DNA of 64,000 nucleotides from Chloroflexota bacterium (GTDB lineage: Bacteria > Chloroflexota > Anaerolineae > 4572-78 > J111): the NCBI GenBank assembly GCA_016860845.1, contig BOKF01000006.1, positions 1 through 64,000 on the forward strand, given 5' to 3'. A program made the position numbers and the translations under genes. Under the pieces are notes generated by a model. The model worked only from the letters and a program-made list of their open reading frames with translations. It ran no database searches and was not told the origin of the DNA. This document shows positions 27,592-35,760 of this stretch, piece after piece (the first letter of the stretch is position 1; every line of letters starts with the position of its first letter).

Positions 27592-27945
27592 AGCCTATCC
27601 GAAAACCTCTGGTTGAGGTATAATCTTCTGTTTCTCAAAAATCAGAGAAACAGGAGCGAGAATAGGATGAACGTTGAAAAAGAAATAGATAGCCAGTGGC
27701 GTATCCCCGACGTCTTGTGGGCATTGATCGTGCCGTTGTTGCCGCCTGAGCCAGCCAAACCTAAAGGGGGACGCCCCCGGATAGACCCACGCCAGGCGAT
27801 GGATGGCATCTTTTACCACTTGCGCACCGGCTGTCAATGGAAAGCCATTCCTCGGAGCTTGGTTGCTGGCAGCACGGCCCACGACTACTTCCAATTGTGG
27901 CAAGAAGCCGGTTTGTTTTATCGGCTGTGGCACGAAACTGAGCAG
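27592..27945 (+). mobile_element. Left part of an IS5-family insertion sequence, right end deleted
   Basis: The left end begins near GAGCCTATCCGAAAACC (27592-27608), a terminal repeat type common in IS5-family elements, and is followed by TATAAT at 27619-27624 as the transposase promoter. The transposase frame begins at 27667 but loses similarity at about 27,940. No matching inverted copy of the left end is found downstream, so the element is truncated and immobile by itself. Confidence 0.7.
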
Positions 27946-28377
27946 GTCGGCTGGCCGGGGATCTCCCTGGTGGGAGCGGAGGGGGCTGAGGCGGCCTGGG
28001 TCATTCTCCAGCACGCCATCGGCAGCTCGACCTTGCAGCGACAAGGTGTGCTGCTGTTAGCTGAGGCAATCGCCCGAGGGGAAATGGCCCCGCAGCACCT
28101 GGCCTACCTGGAAGATCGGATTTGCTTTTTCGAGCGCCGGCCGCAGCGATACGGCACCCAGTTTGATTGGGACGAGGACGGCCAGCTCAGTTCCTGGATG
28201 CTCGACGAGCCGGATGAGGTGGATCGGCGCCGGGCCGAAATGGGCTTCAGGCCGCTGGCCGAGCACGTCGAGAAGATGCGGCGCAGCCTTGAAGCAAGCG
28301 GTGAAAAGCCGCCCGCAGATTATGAGCAGCGCCAGGCCGCGATGCTGGCCTGGGCCAAATCCGTGGGCTGGCTGTAA
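27667..28377 (+). pseudogene. Chimera of an IS5-family transposase N-terminus and a DUF6624-type protein
   Basis: The first 90 or so residues (RIPDVLWALIVPLLPPEPAK, GRPRIDPRQAMDGIFYHLRT, GCQWKAIPRSLVAGSTAHDY) are the N-terminus of an IS5-family transposase. From about residue 93 the same frame becomes AAWVILQHAIGSSTLQRQGV, YLEDRICFFERRPQRYGTQF and DEPDEVDRRRAEMGFRPLAE, which matches the DUF6624 pattern. The DDE residues of the transposase and the start of the DUF6624 gene are both gone. A deletion between the element and the downstream gene created one open frame of 236 residues. It may or may not be expressed from the transposase promoter. Confidence 0.75.
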
Positions 28378-28387
28378 CAGAGGGCCA

Positions 28388-28875
28388 ATGCGCTGTTTGA
28401 CCCTGACCCAGTCCTGGGCGGCCCTGGTGACGCTTGGGGCCAAACAGATAGAGACGCGGAGCTGGTCCACCCGCTACCGAGGTCCGCTGGCCATCCACGC
28501 CGGGCAGGGGTATGGCCGCTGGTCCCGGTCCTACCTGACCGGCCTGTGCCAGAGCGAACCGTTTCGCCAGGTGCTCGACTGGGCCGGCTATTCTCATTTC
28601 GACGAGCTGTCGCGGGGGTGATTATTGCTGTGTGCCAGCTAACGGATGTTTGGCAGATTACCGAAACAAATGGGCCACCTGAGCCGGAACGCTCCTTTGG
28701 CGATTACACTCCAGGTCGGTGGGCCTGGCGTTTGGAACAGATCAGGCCTCTTGCTGCGCCAGTCCCGGCTACAGGAGCGTGGGGCCTATGGCCGGCTCCG
28801 GCTGACCTGATTTCTTTACTGGCGCCCGAAGCAGACCCAATTACCATGACCCAGAAGGCCAATGATCCGCACTGA
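28388..28875 (+). pseudogene. ASCH-domain protein broken by a one-base frameshift
   Basis: The ATG at 28388 opens MRCLTLTQSWAALVTLGAKQ, then IETRSWSTRYRGPLAIHAGQ, the classic start of the ASCH subgroup. The frame ends at a TGA after DELSRG (28621). The next frame continues with GVIIAVCQLTDVWQI, FGDYTPGRWAWRLEQIRPLA and GALGLW-like GAWGLWPAP, matching the C-terminus. The join falls in a run of five G (28614-28618), where a sixth G would restore the frame. Either a real slip mutation or a homopolymer sequencing error. Confidence 0.8.
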
Positions 28876-28904
28876 ATCAAAATAAGGATCAAAGTGGAAT
28901 GACC

Positions 28905-29040
28905 ATGGGAAAAGTAGTCTATCAATGGACATGACCCTGGATGGCGGCGTAGAAGACCCCAGAATCGGCCCTTCCATTTCTGGAATGGCGAACGCTACCA
29001 ATACGTCCACAAGGTTGGTGCCTGGGAAGCAGAAGCATGA
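28905..29040 (+). pseudogene. RibD/dihydrofolate-reductase-like family remnant (copy 1)
   Basis: MGKVVY appears in one frame from the ATG at 28905, SMDMTLDGGVEDP in the next, and HFWNGERYQYVHKVGAWEAEA with a stop in a third. These are successive pieces of the N-terminal 45 residues of the RibD-C/DHFR-like family (MGKV--SMDMSLDG---DP). At least two indels have destroyed it and the C-terminal 130 residues are missing. The following AraC gene starts inside its last codons. Confidence 0.6.
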
Positions 29041-29750
29041 TCTTTACCATTGACGAAAGACCATCAGACTCGCCTTTTGTCGAAAGGATCTGGCAAGCCC
29101 ACAGTGAGCACGCTGGTCCTTTTAGCTCGATTGCTATGAGCCATTGGGAGATGGTCGTGACCAAATATCAGGACAAGACAACGCTAACGGTGCGGGGGCC
29201 AGAGACGAAAGCGACGCCGCTATACTGCCCGGCGGAGGGAGAGTGGCTTGGCATCCGCTTTAAGCTGGGCACCGTCATGCCTCATCTGCCCGCCAGCAAC
29301 CTCGTGGATAGAGATGTAAACTTGCTTAATACGGTGGGTCAATCCTTCTGGTTACACGGCTCGGCCTGGCAATTTCCGGACTTTGAAAATGCAGATACCT
29401 TTGTAGATTGGCTCGTTCGTGACCGTCTGATTGTGCGTGATCCCATCGTCGAGGCGGCGTTACAGGGTCAACTGAAAGAGCTTTCCATCCGCACCGCCCG
29501 GCGTCATTTCCTGCGAACGACCGGGTTGACCCAAAGCGTCGTGCGTCAAATCGAACGCGCCCGCTACGCCACAGTCCTGTTACAGCAAGGCGTCTCCATC
29601 CTCGATACCGTTTTTGAGGCGGGCTATTACGACCAGCCGCATCTGACCCGCTCGCTAAAGTACTTCATCGGCCAGACCCCGGCTCAGCTCATGGATAGCA
29701 GCAGATCTGAGCAGTTGTCCTTTTTATACAAGACAGAGCCCCTTCGTTAA
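29037..29750 (+). CDS. AraC-family transcriptional regulator
   Basis: The 237-residue protein has an N-terminal sensor-like half (MSHWEMVVTKYQDKTTLTVR, CPAEGEWLGIRFKLGTVMPH) and a C-terminal AraC DNA-binding domain with two helix-turn-helix units: ELSIRTARRHFLRTTGLTQS and ILDTVFEAGYYDQPHLTRSL with the GY-DQ-H-TR signature and a IGQTPAQL end. AraC genes of this subtype usually lie beside a RibD/DHFR-like gene that they regulate; here remnants and an intact copy flank it on both sides. Start ATG at 29037 with GGAAG upstream. Confidence 0.85.
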   Translation: MIFTIDERPSDSPFVERIWQAHSEHAGPFSSIAMSHWEMVVTKYQDKTTLTVRGPETKATPLYCPAEGEWLGIRFKLGTVMPHLPASNLVDRDVNLLNTVGQSFWLHGSAWQFPDFENADTFVDWLVRDRLIVRDPIVEAALQGQLKELSIRTARRHFLRTTGLTQSVVRQIERARYATVLLQQGVSILDTVFEAGYYDQPHLTRSLKYFIGQTPAQLMDSSRSEQLSFLYKTEPLR

Positions 29751-29796
29751 GTTATACTACCCCATATTGATGATGAACAACAAGGGGCGAACTCCC

Positions 29797-29900
29797 GTGA
29801 GAAAATTTATTACCAGGAGTATGTGACGCTGGATGGCGTCATGGAAGCGCCTGGCGGAGGACTCGCTCGGTCCTCGTGGGGGTTGGTCTTTTTTTATTCT
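29797..29900 (+). pseudogene. RibD/dihydrofolate-reductase-like family remnant (copy 2)
   Basis: From the GTG at 29797 the first residues are MRKFI, then after a one-base shift QEYVTLDGVMEAPGG, the N-terminal signature of this family (x-x-x-VTLDG-x-x-P). The frame then runs, without family similarity, into the start of the intact copy at 29925. Only about 30 codons remain. Confidence 0.6.
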
Positions 29901-29924
29901 CGAAAGAGTAAGGAGAAAAAGAAA

Positions 29925-30485
29925 ATGAGAAAAATAATCGTTGAGGCTGAAGTATCGCTTGATGGGATAATGGGCGGTGGCCCGGATTTCTGGGGGCAGA
30001 TCTTCAAATATCACAGCCCTGATGTTTCAGACTATCTAAATAATCTACTCTTGGCCCCGGATGCGCTGCTGCTGGGCCGGCTAACCTATGAGGGGTTTGC
30101 TGAGGTTTGGCCGTCTCGCGAGGGAAAAATGGCGGATAGAATAAACAATATGCCGAAGTATGTTGCTTCGAGAAGCTTGCAGGAACCGCTGGCCTGGAAT
30201 GCATCGCTCATCAAGGGAGACCCCGCCCATGAGATTGGTAAGCTGAAGCAGGAGCCGGGCCAGGACCTGCTGCAATATGGGGTGGGTGAGCTGACCCACA
30301 CGATGCTGAAGCATGATCTTGTCGATGAGCTGCGTCTCCTGGTGTTTCCATTTACATTTGGGCAAGGACCGCGCGTTTTTGAAAATATGGACATAAACTC
30401 GCTGAAACTACTGGACACCCAGACATTCAGCTCGGGCGTCATCGCTCTCCATTACCAGCCCCTGGGAAGTGGGGAAAGTAAGTAG
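29925..30485 (+). CDS. Dihydrofolate-reductase-like (RibD C-terminal) family protein (copy 3)
   Basis: The 186-residue protein starts MRKIIVEAEVSLDGIMGG, with the conserved GRLTYEGFAEVWP helix, PKYVASRSL, and DLLQYGVGELTHTMLKHDLV then DELRLLVFPFTFGQGPRVFE. The fold is that of RibD reductase/DHFR and binds NADPH; the substrate of this branch is unknown. I chose the ATG at 29925 (AAGGAG upstream) rather than the longer frame from 29823, which includes the remnant of copy 2. It is probably regulated by the AraC gene just before it. Confidence 0.85.
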   Translation: MRKIIVEAEVSLDGIMGGGPDFWGQIFKYHSPDVSDYLNNLLLAPDALLLGRLTYEGFAEVWPSREGKMADRINNMPKYVASRSLQEPLAWNASLIKGDPAHEIGKLKQEPGQDLLQYGVGELTHTMLKHDLVDELRLLVFPFTFGQGPRVFENMDINSLKLLDTQTFSSGVIALHYQPLGSGESK

Positions 30486-30538
30486 GATAAGGATTTCATC
30501 GGGCACAGGCTATATTCATAGGCCGGCTAAAAAAGACG

Positions 30539-30622
30539 ATGCAGCTTCGTTCCTTAGGTTATCGCACCGATCTGATCGTTCCGGCGTTTGAGGGAGAGAT
30601 CCTGGACCGGGAGACGATCCCA
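30539..30622 (+). pseudogene. GNAT acetyltransferase N-terminal fragment
   Basis: The frame from the ATG at 30539 begins MQLRSLGYRTDLIVPAFEGE, then ILDRETIP, which resembles the N-terminus of a GNAT subgroup (LRSLGYRTDL-F--FDGEI-DR). Similarity ends within about 28 codons, where the end of the helicase gene on the other strand begins. The acetyl-CoA-binding motif is absent. Confidence 0.45.
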
Positions 30623-30647
30623 ACGCTTGAGCAATTACCCTTTTCAA

Positions 30648-32693
30648 TCAGAAAAACACGCGGACCCCGGACTGGGTGGCCTGAGCCAGCAGCTCGTTGA
30701 TGAGACTCCCCGATGCAGCTCGATTGAAATAAGCCACATCCGCGATGATAATCAACTTGCCCCGCGCCCGAGACAGGCTGACGTTGAGCAAATTTTTGGC
30801 CGAGGAAGAGGGGGACTGATCGGTTAGCAGCACGCCCGGGGGGAGCGGGGCGGTGTCAACGGTGTCCAAAATAACCAAGTCCCGTTCATTGCCTTGAAAG
30901 CGATGGACGGTGCGACATTCGACCTGACCGGCTTCCCGGGGAAAGCGATACAACTGCTGCCGGATCAGTCGGGATTGCGCCACATAGGGAGTGATGATGG
31001 CCACCGACTCGATCTCGGTCCGCACGGCTTCGACCGCTAACTCGACGCAGCGGTGGGCCGTTTTTTCGTTGAACCGAGAAAAGCCGCCCGGCTCGGTGGT
31101 GCAGGTCGTTTGGCCGGCGGTATCGAGGACGACCAGCGGCGCGCCGGGAAAGGGCGGCTTGCCGGCAATGACCTCATGCTGCGAGGTATTTTCGCCGTGG
31201 CGTAATTTGCCCTGGTAAAAGAGCCGGCTGACCAGGTCGCTGATGACCGGATGCATGCGGTATTGAATATCGAGCATCACCATGGTCTGGTCCGTCAATG
31301 ACTTTTGATCTGCGACCTCGAAGATAGTCCGGCCCATAGCTCGATAGACATAGTCGTCGCGGGCTTGCACAATCGGCGGGAGCTGCTGGGGATCGCCGAC
31401 GACAATGATTTTAGAGCGGGCCAGGGCGGCGCAGTAAAAGAGGGTGGGCAGGATGGCCATCCCGGCCTCTTCGACGATGACCGTATCAAAACGTTCGGCC
31501 TGGAGCAGGCTGCTCAGGTAGACGTTCGTCATCGTCGCCAGGATGACCTTAGCCTTTTGCACCACCGCTGTTTCCTGCTGGCGGAGTTCCTGGCTGAGCT
31601 GGGCTGTCTGCTGCCAGCATTGGTCCAGCAGGGTTTCGAGGCGCTGCCGCCGGCGCACTATCCTTGCTTGTTGCTGCCCGGTCGGTAGGCTCAAGAGGTG
31701 GTGAGCGAGCTTTGCTGAGAAGATCGAAGTTAAGTCCCGTACGGCCAACACCTCGGATTGCACTGGACGGAAGAGATCGAGTTGCAAGGGTTGAGTGTCG
31801 GTCTGAAGTCTTCCCAGGAGCAAATCGCACTGCTTGATCTGGCGCGCAACTTGCTGGCGGCGCTCGCGCAGGTATTCCAGGCGAGCCTGGGTTTCAGTGT
31901 TGAGCCGCTCGACCACCTCTTTCAAGCTCGCCCCAAACGTTTCCGCTCCAGTTTGACCCATTCTGATGATCTGGCCTCGCTCGAAATAAGTCTGGGCTTC
32001 AGGCAGGCGGTTCAGGTGGGTCAAAGCCTGATCAACGGCGGCATTGGTCGTCGAGGTAACCAGCAGGCGCTGCCCCTGGTTCAGCAGTTCCGTCACGATA
32101 TGACCCAGAGTGGTTGTCTTGCCGGTCCCCGGCGGCCCCCAGACAAAGGCCAGGGTGCTGTCACTGCATAATCGCACCGCCTGCAATTGGCTATCATTCA
32201 GGCCCGGATGTGCAAGCTGCAACGGCTGCGGGTCTTGCCCCGGCTGGCCGTAACCGAAGAGCAGCAGGGCCTTATCCGGGGAGAAGGTGTCGGAGTTTAA
32301 CAACGACTCCAGGGCCACCTGTAGCTTTTCGTACAAGAACCAGGGATAAATGACCAGGGTGTAGTCGTCGCCGCTGAGGCTGATGGGCCGGTCCGCCCGA
32401 ACGGTCACTTCCTCCTGCCGGAGATCGGTGATTGTAATCAGGACTTCGCCGCCACTGTACCGGAGGGTACATTCCAACTGCGGCACGAGTTTATCGTTGG
32501 GCTGCACCACCTTGAAGCTATAGCTCCGGCCCGGTTCACTTTCAGCCAGATCGAGACTCCTGCCCTGCGTCAGCGGCACCTCGAACGGGCCTAACCGCTG
32601 GCGCATCGCCTCCATTTCCGCCCGGATCGCTTTTTGGAAACTGCTGATAAACCTTTCCAGCAGAGGTCGGATTTCCCCAGGAACCTGTCTCAT
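30648..32693 (-). CDS. SF1B DNA/RNA helicase (Dna2/SMUBP-2 type)
   Basis: The 681-residue protein shows all superfamily 1 helicase motifs: Walker A GPPGTGKT (186-193), IVEEAGMAILPT as motif II, VVGDPQQLPPIVQA as motif III, MLDIQYRMHPVISDL, TVHRFQGNERDLVILDTVDT as motif V and LLNVSLSRARGKLIIIAD as motif VI. Motif II reads VEEAG instead of DEA, which is unusual. The first 160 residues form an OB-like domain (CTLRYSGGEVLITITDLRQE). The middle has a long coiled-coil insertion (about 260-380). The gene stands alone; it could work in repair, RNA processing or defence. Confidence 0.88.
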   Translation of the reverse strand: MRQVPGEIRPLLERFISSFQKAIRAEMEAMRQRLGPFEVPLTQGRSLDLAESEPGRSYSFKVVQPNDKLVPQLECTLRYSGGEVLITITDLRQEEVTVRADRPISLSGDDYTLVIYPWFLYEKLQVALESLLNSDTFSPDKALLLFGYGQPGQDPQPLQLAHPGLNDSQLQAVRLCSDSTLAFVWGPPGTGKTTTLGHIVTELLNQGQRLLVTSTTNAAVDQALTHLNRLPEAQTYFERGQIIRMGQTGAETFGASLKEVVERLNTETQARLEYLRERRQQVARQIKQCDLLLGRLQTDTQPLQLDLFRPVQSEVLAVRDLTSIFSAKLAHHLLSLPTGQQQARIVRRRQRLETLLDQCWQQTAQLSQELRQQETAVVQKAKVILATMTNVYLSSLLQAERFDTVIVEEAGMAILPTLFYCAALARSKIIVVGDPQQLPPIVQARDDYVYRAMGRTIFEVADQKSLTDQTMVMLDIQYRMHPVISDLVSRLFYQGKLRHGENTSQHEVIAGKPPFPGAPLVVLDTAGQTTCTTEPGGFSRFNEKTAHRCVELAVEAVRTEIESVAIITPYVAQSRLIRQQLYRFPREAGQVECRTVHRFQGNERDLVILDTVDTAPLPPGVLLTDQSPSSSAKNLLNVSLSRARGKLIIIADVAYFNRAASGSLINELLAQATQSGVRVFF

Positions 32694-32805
32694 CTGTCCT
32701 TACCGTCAGAGCGAACATTATTTCCAGAACAAATGAGCCAATTTTAACCGCAGATGACCGGGCGAGCAAAAATGTCGCCGGACGAGGGCAGAAGCATAAG
32801 GTGAG

Positions 32806-32820
32806 CAAGCGTGGTATAAT
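32806..32820 (+). promoter_or_regulatory. Extended -10 promoter of the epimerase gene
   Basis: TGGTATAAT (32812-32820) is a perfect -10 hexamer with an upstream TG. No clear -35 element. It lies about 50 bp before the ATG at 32872. Confidence 0.45.
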
Positions 32821-32871
32821 TCTCGGATAACTATTCTGGTTTTGCCTCGTTAGGGGCAAAAAGGGGGTGTG

Positions 32872-33885
32872 ATGAATTTACTCATTCTGGGCGGGACTAT
32901 CTTTTTAGGCCGCCATCTCGTCGAAGCGGCGCTGCGGCACAACCATCAGGTGACGTTGTTTAATCGCGGCCGGCACCAACCGGACCTCTTTCCCGAGGTC
33001 GAGAAGTTACGCGGGGATCGGGATGGCGGGCTGGAGGTGCTGCGGGGCCGGCAATGGGACGCGGTCATTGATACCAGCGGCTATGTCCCGCGTTTGGTGC
33101 AAGCTTCAGCCGAGCTGTTGGCCGAGGCGGTGAGGCATTATACCTTCATTTCCAGTATTTCCGTCTATGCCGGGTTCAGTCCCGAAGGCAGCGATGAAAG
33201 CGCGCCACTGCAAACCTTAGCCAACCCTGCGATTGAGACCGTTACCCCGGAAACTTATGGCGGCTTGAAAGCCCGGTGCGAAGAAGCGGCTGAAGCGGTG
33301 ATGCCCGGTCGAGTTCTCAATGTTCGGGCCGGGCTGCTGGTCGGCCCCTATGATCCGATCCCTCGCTTTGCCTACTGGCTTCGGCGAGTCAGTCAGGGGG
33401 GCGAAGTGCTGGCGCCGGGCCGGCCCGATCGGTTTATTCAATTGATTGACGCGCGGGACCTAGCCGAATGGATTCTCAAAATGGCTGAAGCCGACCTCAT
33501 CGGCATCTATAATGTTACCGGTGCTCCGAACACGCTGACACTGGGGCAGTTGTTGGAGACGATCCGAACTGCGAGCAGCAGTGAGGCGACGCTGACCTGG
33601 GTAGAGGATGCCTTTTTGCTGGAGCAAGGCGTGCAGCCCTTCGATGGCCTGCCTTTCTGGGTGCCGGCTGAAATGGAGGGAGTCTTCCGGGTAAGCGTTG
33701 AGCGAGCCACTGCTGCCGGTCTGGCTTACCGGCCTATTGCCGAGACGGTTCGCGATACGCTTGCCTGGCTGGCAGCCACCCAGCCGCCTGATCGAACCAG
33801 TCCGATCGAGATCACGACCGGCTTAACCCTCGAACGGGAAGCGGCTTTGCTGCAAGCCTGGCGGCAAAGGTTAATAGAGGATTGA
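32872..33885 (+). CDS. NAD-dependent epimerase/dehydratase (extended SDR)
   Basis: The 337-residue protein starts MNLLILGGTIFLGRHLVEAA, an extended SDR with a G-G-T-x-F-x-G nucleotide-binding motif. YTFISSISVYAGFSPEG gives the Ser region, and PETYGGLKARCEEAAEA contains Tyr-x-x-x-Lys, the catalytic pair. RFIQLIDARDLAEWILKMAE fits the family. It resembles sugar-epimerase or RNA-binding-like SDR proteins of plants and bacteria. I prefer the ATG at 32872 to a GTG just before it. Substrate unknown. Confidence 0.85.
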   Translation: MNLLILGGTIFLGRHLVEAALRHNHQVTLFNRGRHQPDLFPEVEKLRGDRDGGLEVLRGRQWDAVIDTSGYVPRLVQASAELLAEAVRHYTFISSISVYAGFSPEGSDESAPLQTLANPAIETVTPETYGGLKARCEEAAEAVMPGRVLNVRAGLLVGPYDPIPRFAYWLRRVSQGGEVLAPGRPDRFIQLIDARDLAEWILKMAEADLIGIYNVTGAPNTLTLGQLLETIRTASSSEATLTWVEDAFLLEQGVQPFDGLPFWVPAEMEGVFRVSVERATAAGLAYRPIAETVRDTLAWLAATQPPDRTSPIEITTGLTLEREAALLQAWRQRLIED

Positions 33886-34026
33886 GCCAAGTGGACACAT
33901 TGACAACCGAATTGGTTGCCGGGTCAATCAGCCGGTTGTCCCCTGAAATCAGAGAACTCATTAGTCAAGGTTATGGCCCTCGGCCTATAATGAGCCTAAA
34001 TACTTATAGATGAGGCGTCACAGCTA

Positions 34027-34716
34027 ATGATGAAAACCAGACTCCAGGCCGTTTTGTTTGACTACGACGGGACGATTGCCAATACCGATCTGATCCATCT
34101 GGATTGTTGGAACCACCTACTGGCCCAGTTCCAGATCAGGTTTGAGCCGGACTTTTACGTCCTGAACTGCGCCGGTGTGGCCACCGATCACATCACCCTG
34201 AGACTGGCCAGGGATTATCCCGCAGCCGGCCTATCGCCCACCCGCCTGGCCGCCGACAAAGATGCCCTGTATGAAGAGTGGATGAACCGGAAAAGCGTGC
34301 CGCTCATGCCCGGCGTGCCCGAAATGCTGACCTTCCTGTTGCAGCACGGTATCGCCGCTGCCATTGTCACCGGGGGACGTCTTGGGGCAATGACCCGCAC
34401 CCTGGAAACACATGGTATCGCTCATCATTTTCGGACGGTCGTCACTCGTGAAGATGTCATCCATGCTAAACCATCCCCAGAAGGATATTTGCTGGGTTTG
34501 CAGCGTCTTCAGTTACCCGCTCATTCCGTTCTGGCCCTGGAAGATACAGCCAGCGGCGTGCTGGCCGCCAAAGCTGCGGGACTGATCACCTGTGCGCTGC
34601 CCCACGTTTTCACCCGTAATCACGATTTTTCGACTGCCAATGTGGTGTGCACAGATATGCATCAGGCGATCACCTGGATCGACGAACAATTTCTTGGGGG
34701 TAACGCAGAGCACTGA
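34027..34716 (+). CDS. HAD-superfamily hydrolase, beta-phosphoglucomutase-like
   Basis: The 229-residue protein begins LQAVLFDYDGTIANTDLIHL, giving the nucleophile Asp and the acid/base Asp of the HAD motif I. The helical cap domain follows. Motif II is AIVTGG, motif III is HAKPSPEGYLLGLQRL and motif IV is VLALEDTASGVLAAKAAG. It could be a phosphatase or phosphomutase; the family is large and substrate cannot be predicted. Two ATGs in tandem mark the start. Confidence 0.87.
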   Translation: MMKTRLQAVLFDYDGTIANTDLIHLDCWNHLLAQFQIRFEPDFYVLNCAGVATDHITLRLARDYPAAGLSPTRLAADKDALYEEWMNRKSVPLMPGVPEMLTFLLQHGIAAAIVTGGRLGAMTRTLETHGIAHHFRTVVTREDVIHAKPSPEGYLLGLQRLQLPAHSVLALEDTASGVLAAKAAGLITCALPHVFTRNHDFSTANVVCTDMHQAITWIDEQFLGGNAEH

Positions 34717-34765
34717 TCCCCAAGAAAATACCTCTCACCTTTTCTTGGCGTTCAACTTCTTGGGG
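34691..34765 (+). repeat. Three mutually pairing 9-base arms after the HAD gene
   Basis: TTCTTGGGG occurs at 34691-34699 (inside the HAD gene) and again at 34757-34765, while the complement CCCCAAGAA lies between them at 34718-34726. The middle arm can pair with either side, making two exclusive hairpins. The later hairpin may act as terminator, but no T tract follows. Possible attenuator-like geometry. Confidence 0.4.
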
Positions 34766-34810
34766 TATTGGGTAAACCGGGAAAGCTATTTTCAAAAACT
34801 GCGGTGAGGC

Positions 34811-35110
34811 TTAATTGGTTTCAAGCATAGTCGCTTCGTAGTGCCTGAACTCCGGTGGAACCTCAAGCAGGGGCATGAGTTCAGCCCCAATCCGGCTGAC
34901 GGTGGTTGAGATCAGGTACTTTTCGAAATTCTCCTTTGTATCAAATTCACCATAGACAACATATCGCTGTGGAGAGTCAGGAACGCGATACCACTCGTTC
35001 TTGACACACCCCACCATTTGGCGAACTTCACCTTGGATCTCCCGCAGCAATTGCTCAAATTCGCTGGCCCTATGCTCTTTTGTCTTCACCGCTACATAGA
35101 TTACAATCAT
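34811..35110 (-). CDS. ABM-family (quinol/antibiotic biosynthesis) monooxygenase
   Basis: The 99-residue protein starts MIVIYVAVKTKEHRASEFEQ and has CVKNEWYRVPDSPQRYVVYG then EFDTKENFEKYLISTTV, a ferredoxin-like fold as in YgiN quinol monooxygenase. These are cofactor-free oxygenases acting on quinols or polyphenols. An AAAGGAG site lies before the ATG. Just upstream is the Rrf2 repressor gene in the same orientation, so it is probably the regulated target; AT-rich direct repeats at 35144-35175 fit an operator. Confidence 0.83.
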   Translation of the reverse strand: MIVIYVAVKTKEHRASEFEQLLREIQGEVRQMVGCVKNEWYRVPDSPQRYVVYGEFDTKENFEKYLISTTVSRIGAELMPLLEVPPEFRHYEATMLETN

Positions 35111-35143
35111 TTCAGGTCTCCTTTGCCGATGAAATTTTATCCA

Positions 35144-35175
35144 GTATTAGATATACTAGATATATTATTTATAGA
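35144..35175 (-). promoter_or_regulatory. AT-rich repeats upstream of the ABM gene, possible Rrf2 operator
   Basis: The 32 bp between Rrf2 and the ABM gene contain repeated GATATA and ATATCTA words in both orientations (GATATACTAGATATATTA). Similar AT-rich sequence (ATATACAATATATTTAG) lies just upstream of the Rrf2 gene, suggesting that the repressor binds both sites. Confidence 0.4.
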
Positions 35176-35192
35176 GTTAAATTCAAAAAAAT

Positions 35193-35621
35193 TTATCCAT
35201 TTAACTTGTTGAGTAAATCTTTGACAGTTAGTTCCTTCAATTTGTCCTTCATTGCCTCCTCTGCTGAAGTTAATAAATTTGAAATTTCTTGGTGGGCCCG
35301 GGTGGGCTTTTCTCCGGTAGCCCGGACGTGTAGATCAGATCGAAAAAGAGGACGTTCATTTTCGATGGCATTGAAAATATCGAGGATGGTGACCTCTGAC
35401 GGGGGTACCGCCAGGCGAATGCCGCCCCTGGCTCCTTCCCGGGTTTCAATCAGACCGACCCGATTGAGACTTTGCAGAATTTTGACGGCAGTGGGACCGG
35501 CGATATTCAAGTCCTCAGACAATTGCTTGGTCGGCACAAAGTCATAGCTGCCTTGTTGCACTTTATCAGCCACATACAAAGCAGTCATGATTGCTTGCGA
35601 AAAGGCCAGAGAATAACTCAT
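35193..35621 (-). CDS. Rrf2-family transcriptional repressor
   Basis: From the ATG at 35621 the protein is 142 residues: MSYSLAFSQAIMTALYVADK, then a winged-helix region QLSEDLNIAGPTAVKILQSL, VGLIETREGARGGIRLAVPP and the typical EVTILDIFNAIENERPLF. The three cysteines that ligate an Fe-S cluster in IscR and NsrR are absent, so it must sense something else (thiol, MarR-like small molecule). A TTG at 35663 would extend it by 14 residues. A TTGACA -35 at 35684-35689 fits a promoter directly upstream. Confidence 0.87.
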   Translation of the reverse strand: MSYSLAFSQAIMTALYVADKVQQGSYDFVPTKQLSEDLNIAGPTAVKILQSLNRVGLIETREGARGGIRLAVPPSEVTILDIFNAIENERPLFRSDLHVRATGEKPTRAHQEISNLLTSAEEAMKDKLKELTVKDLLNKLNG

Positions 35622-35656
35622 GAGATGATCCAAAACCGGCAAAACGAATAACTGCA

Positions 35657-35690
35657 TATACAATATATTTAGTTCATAGATTTGTCAAGA
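35657..35690 (-). promoter_or_regulatory. Promoter of the Rrf2 gene
   Basis: On the minus strand TTGACA (35689-35684) is followed after 15 bp by TATATT. It is a good -35 with a weaker -10. The AT-rich sequence overlaps the -10 region and could be the autoregulatory site. Confidence 0.45.
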
Positions 35691-35760
35691 GATTTTTTCA
35701 TATTTTAAGTTAAAATCAGGCGTTGAAGATGCTTGAAAATAAGAAAAGTAGGAGAATCCG

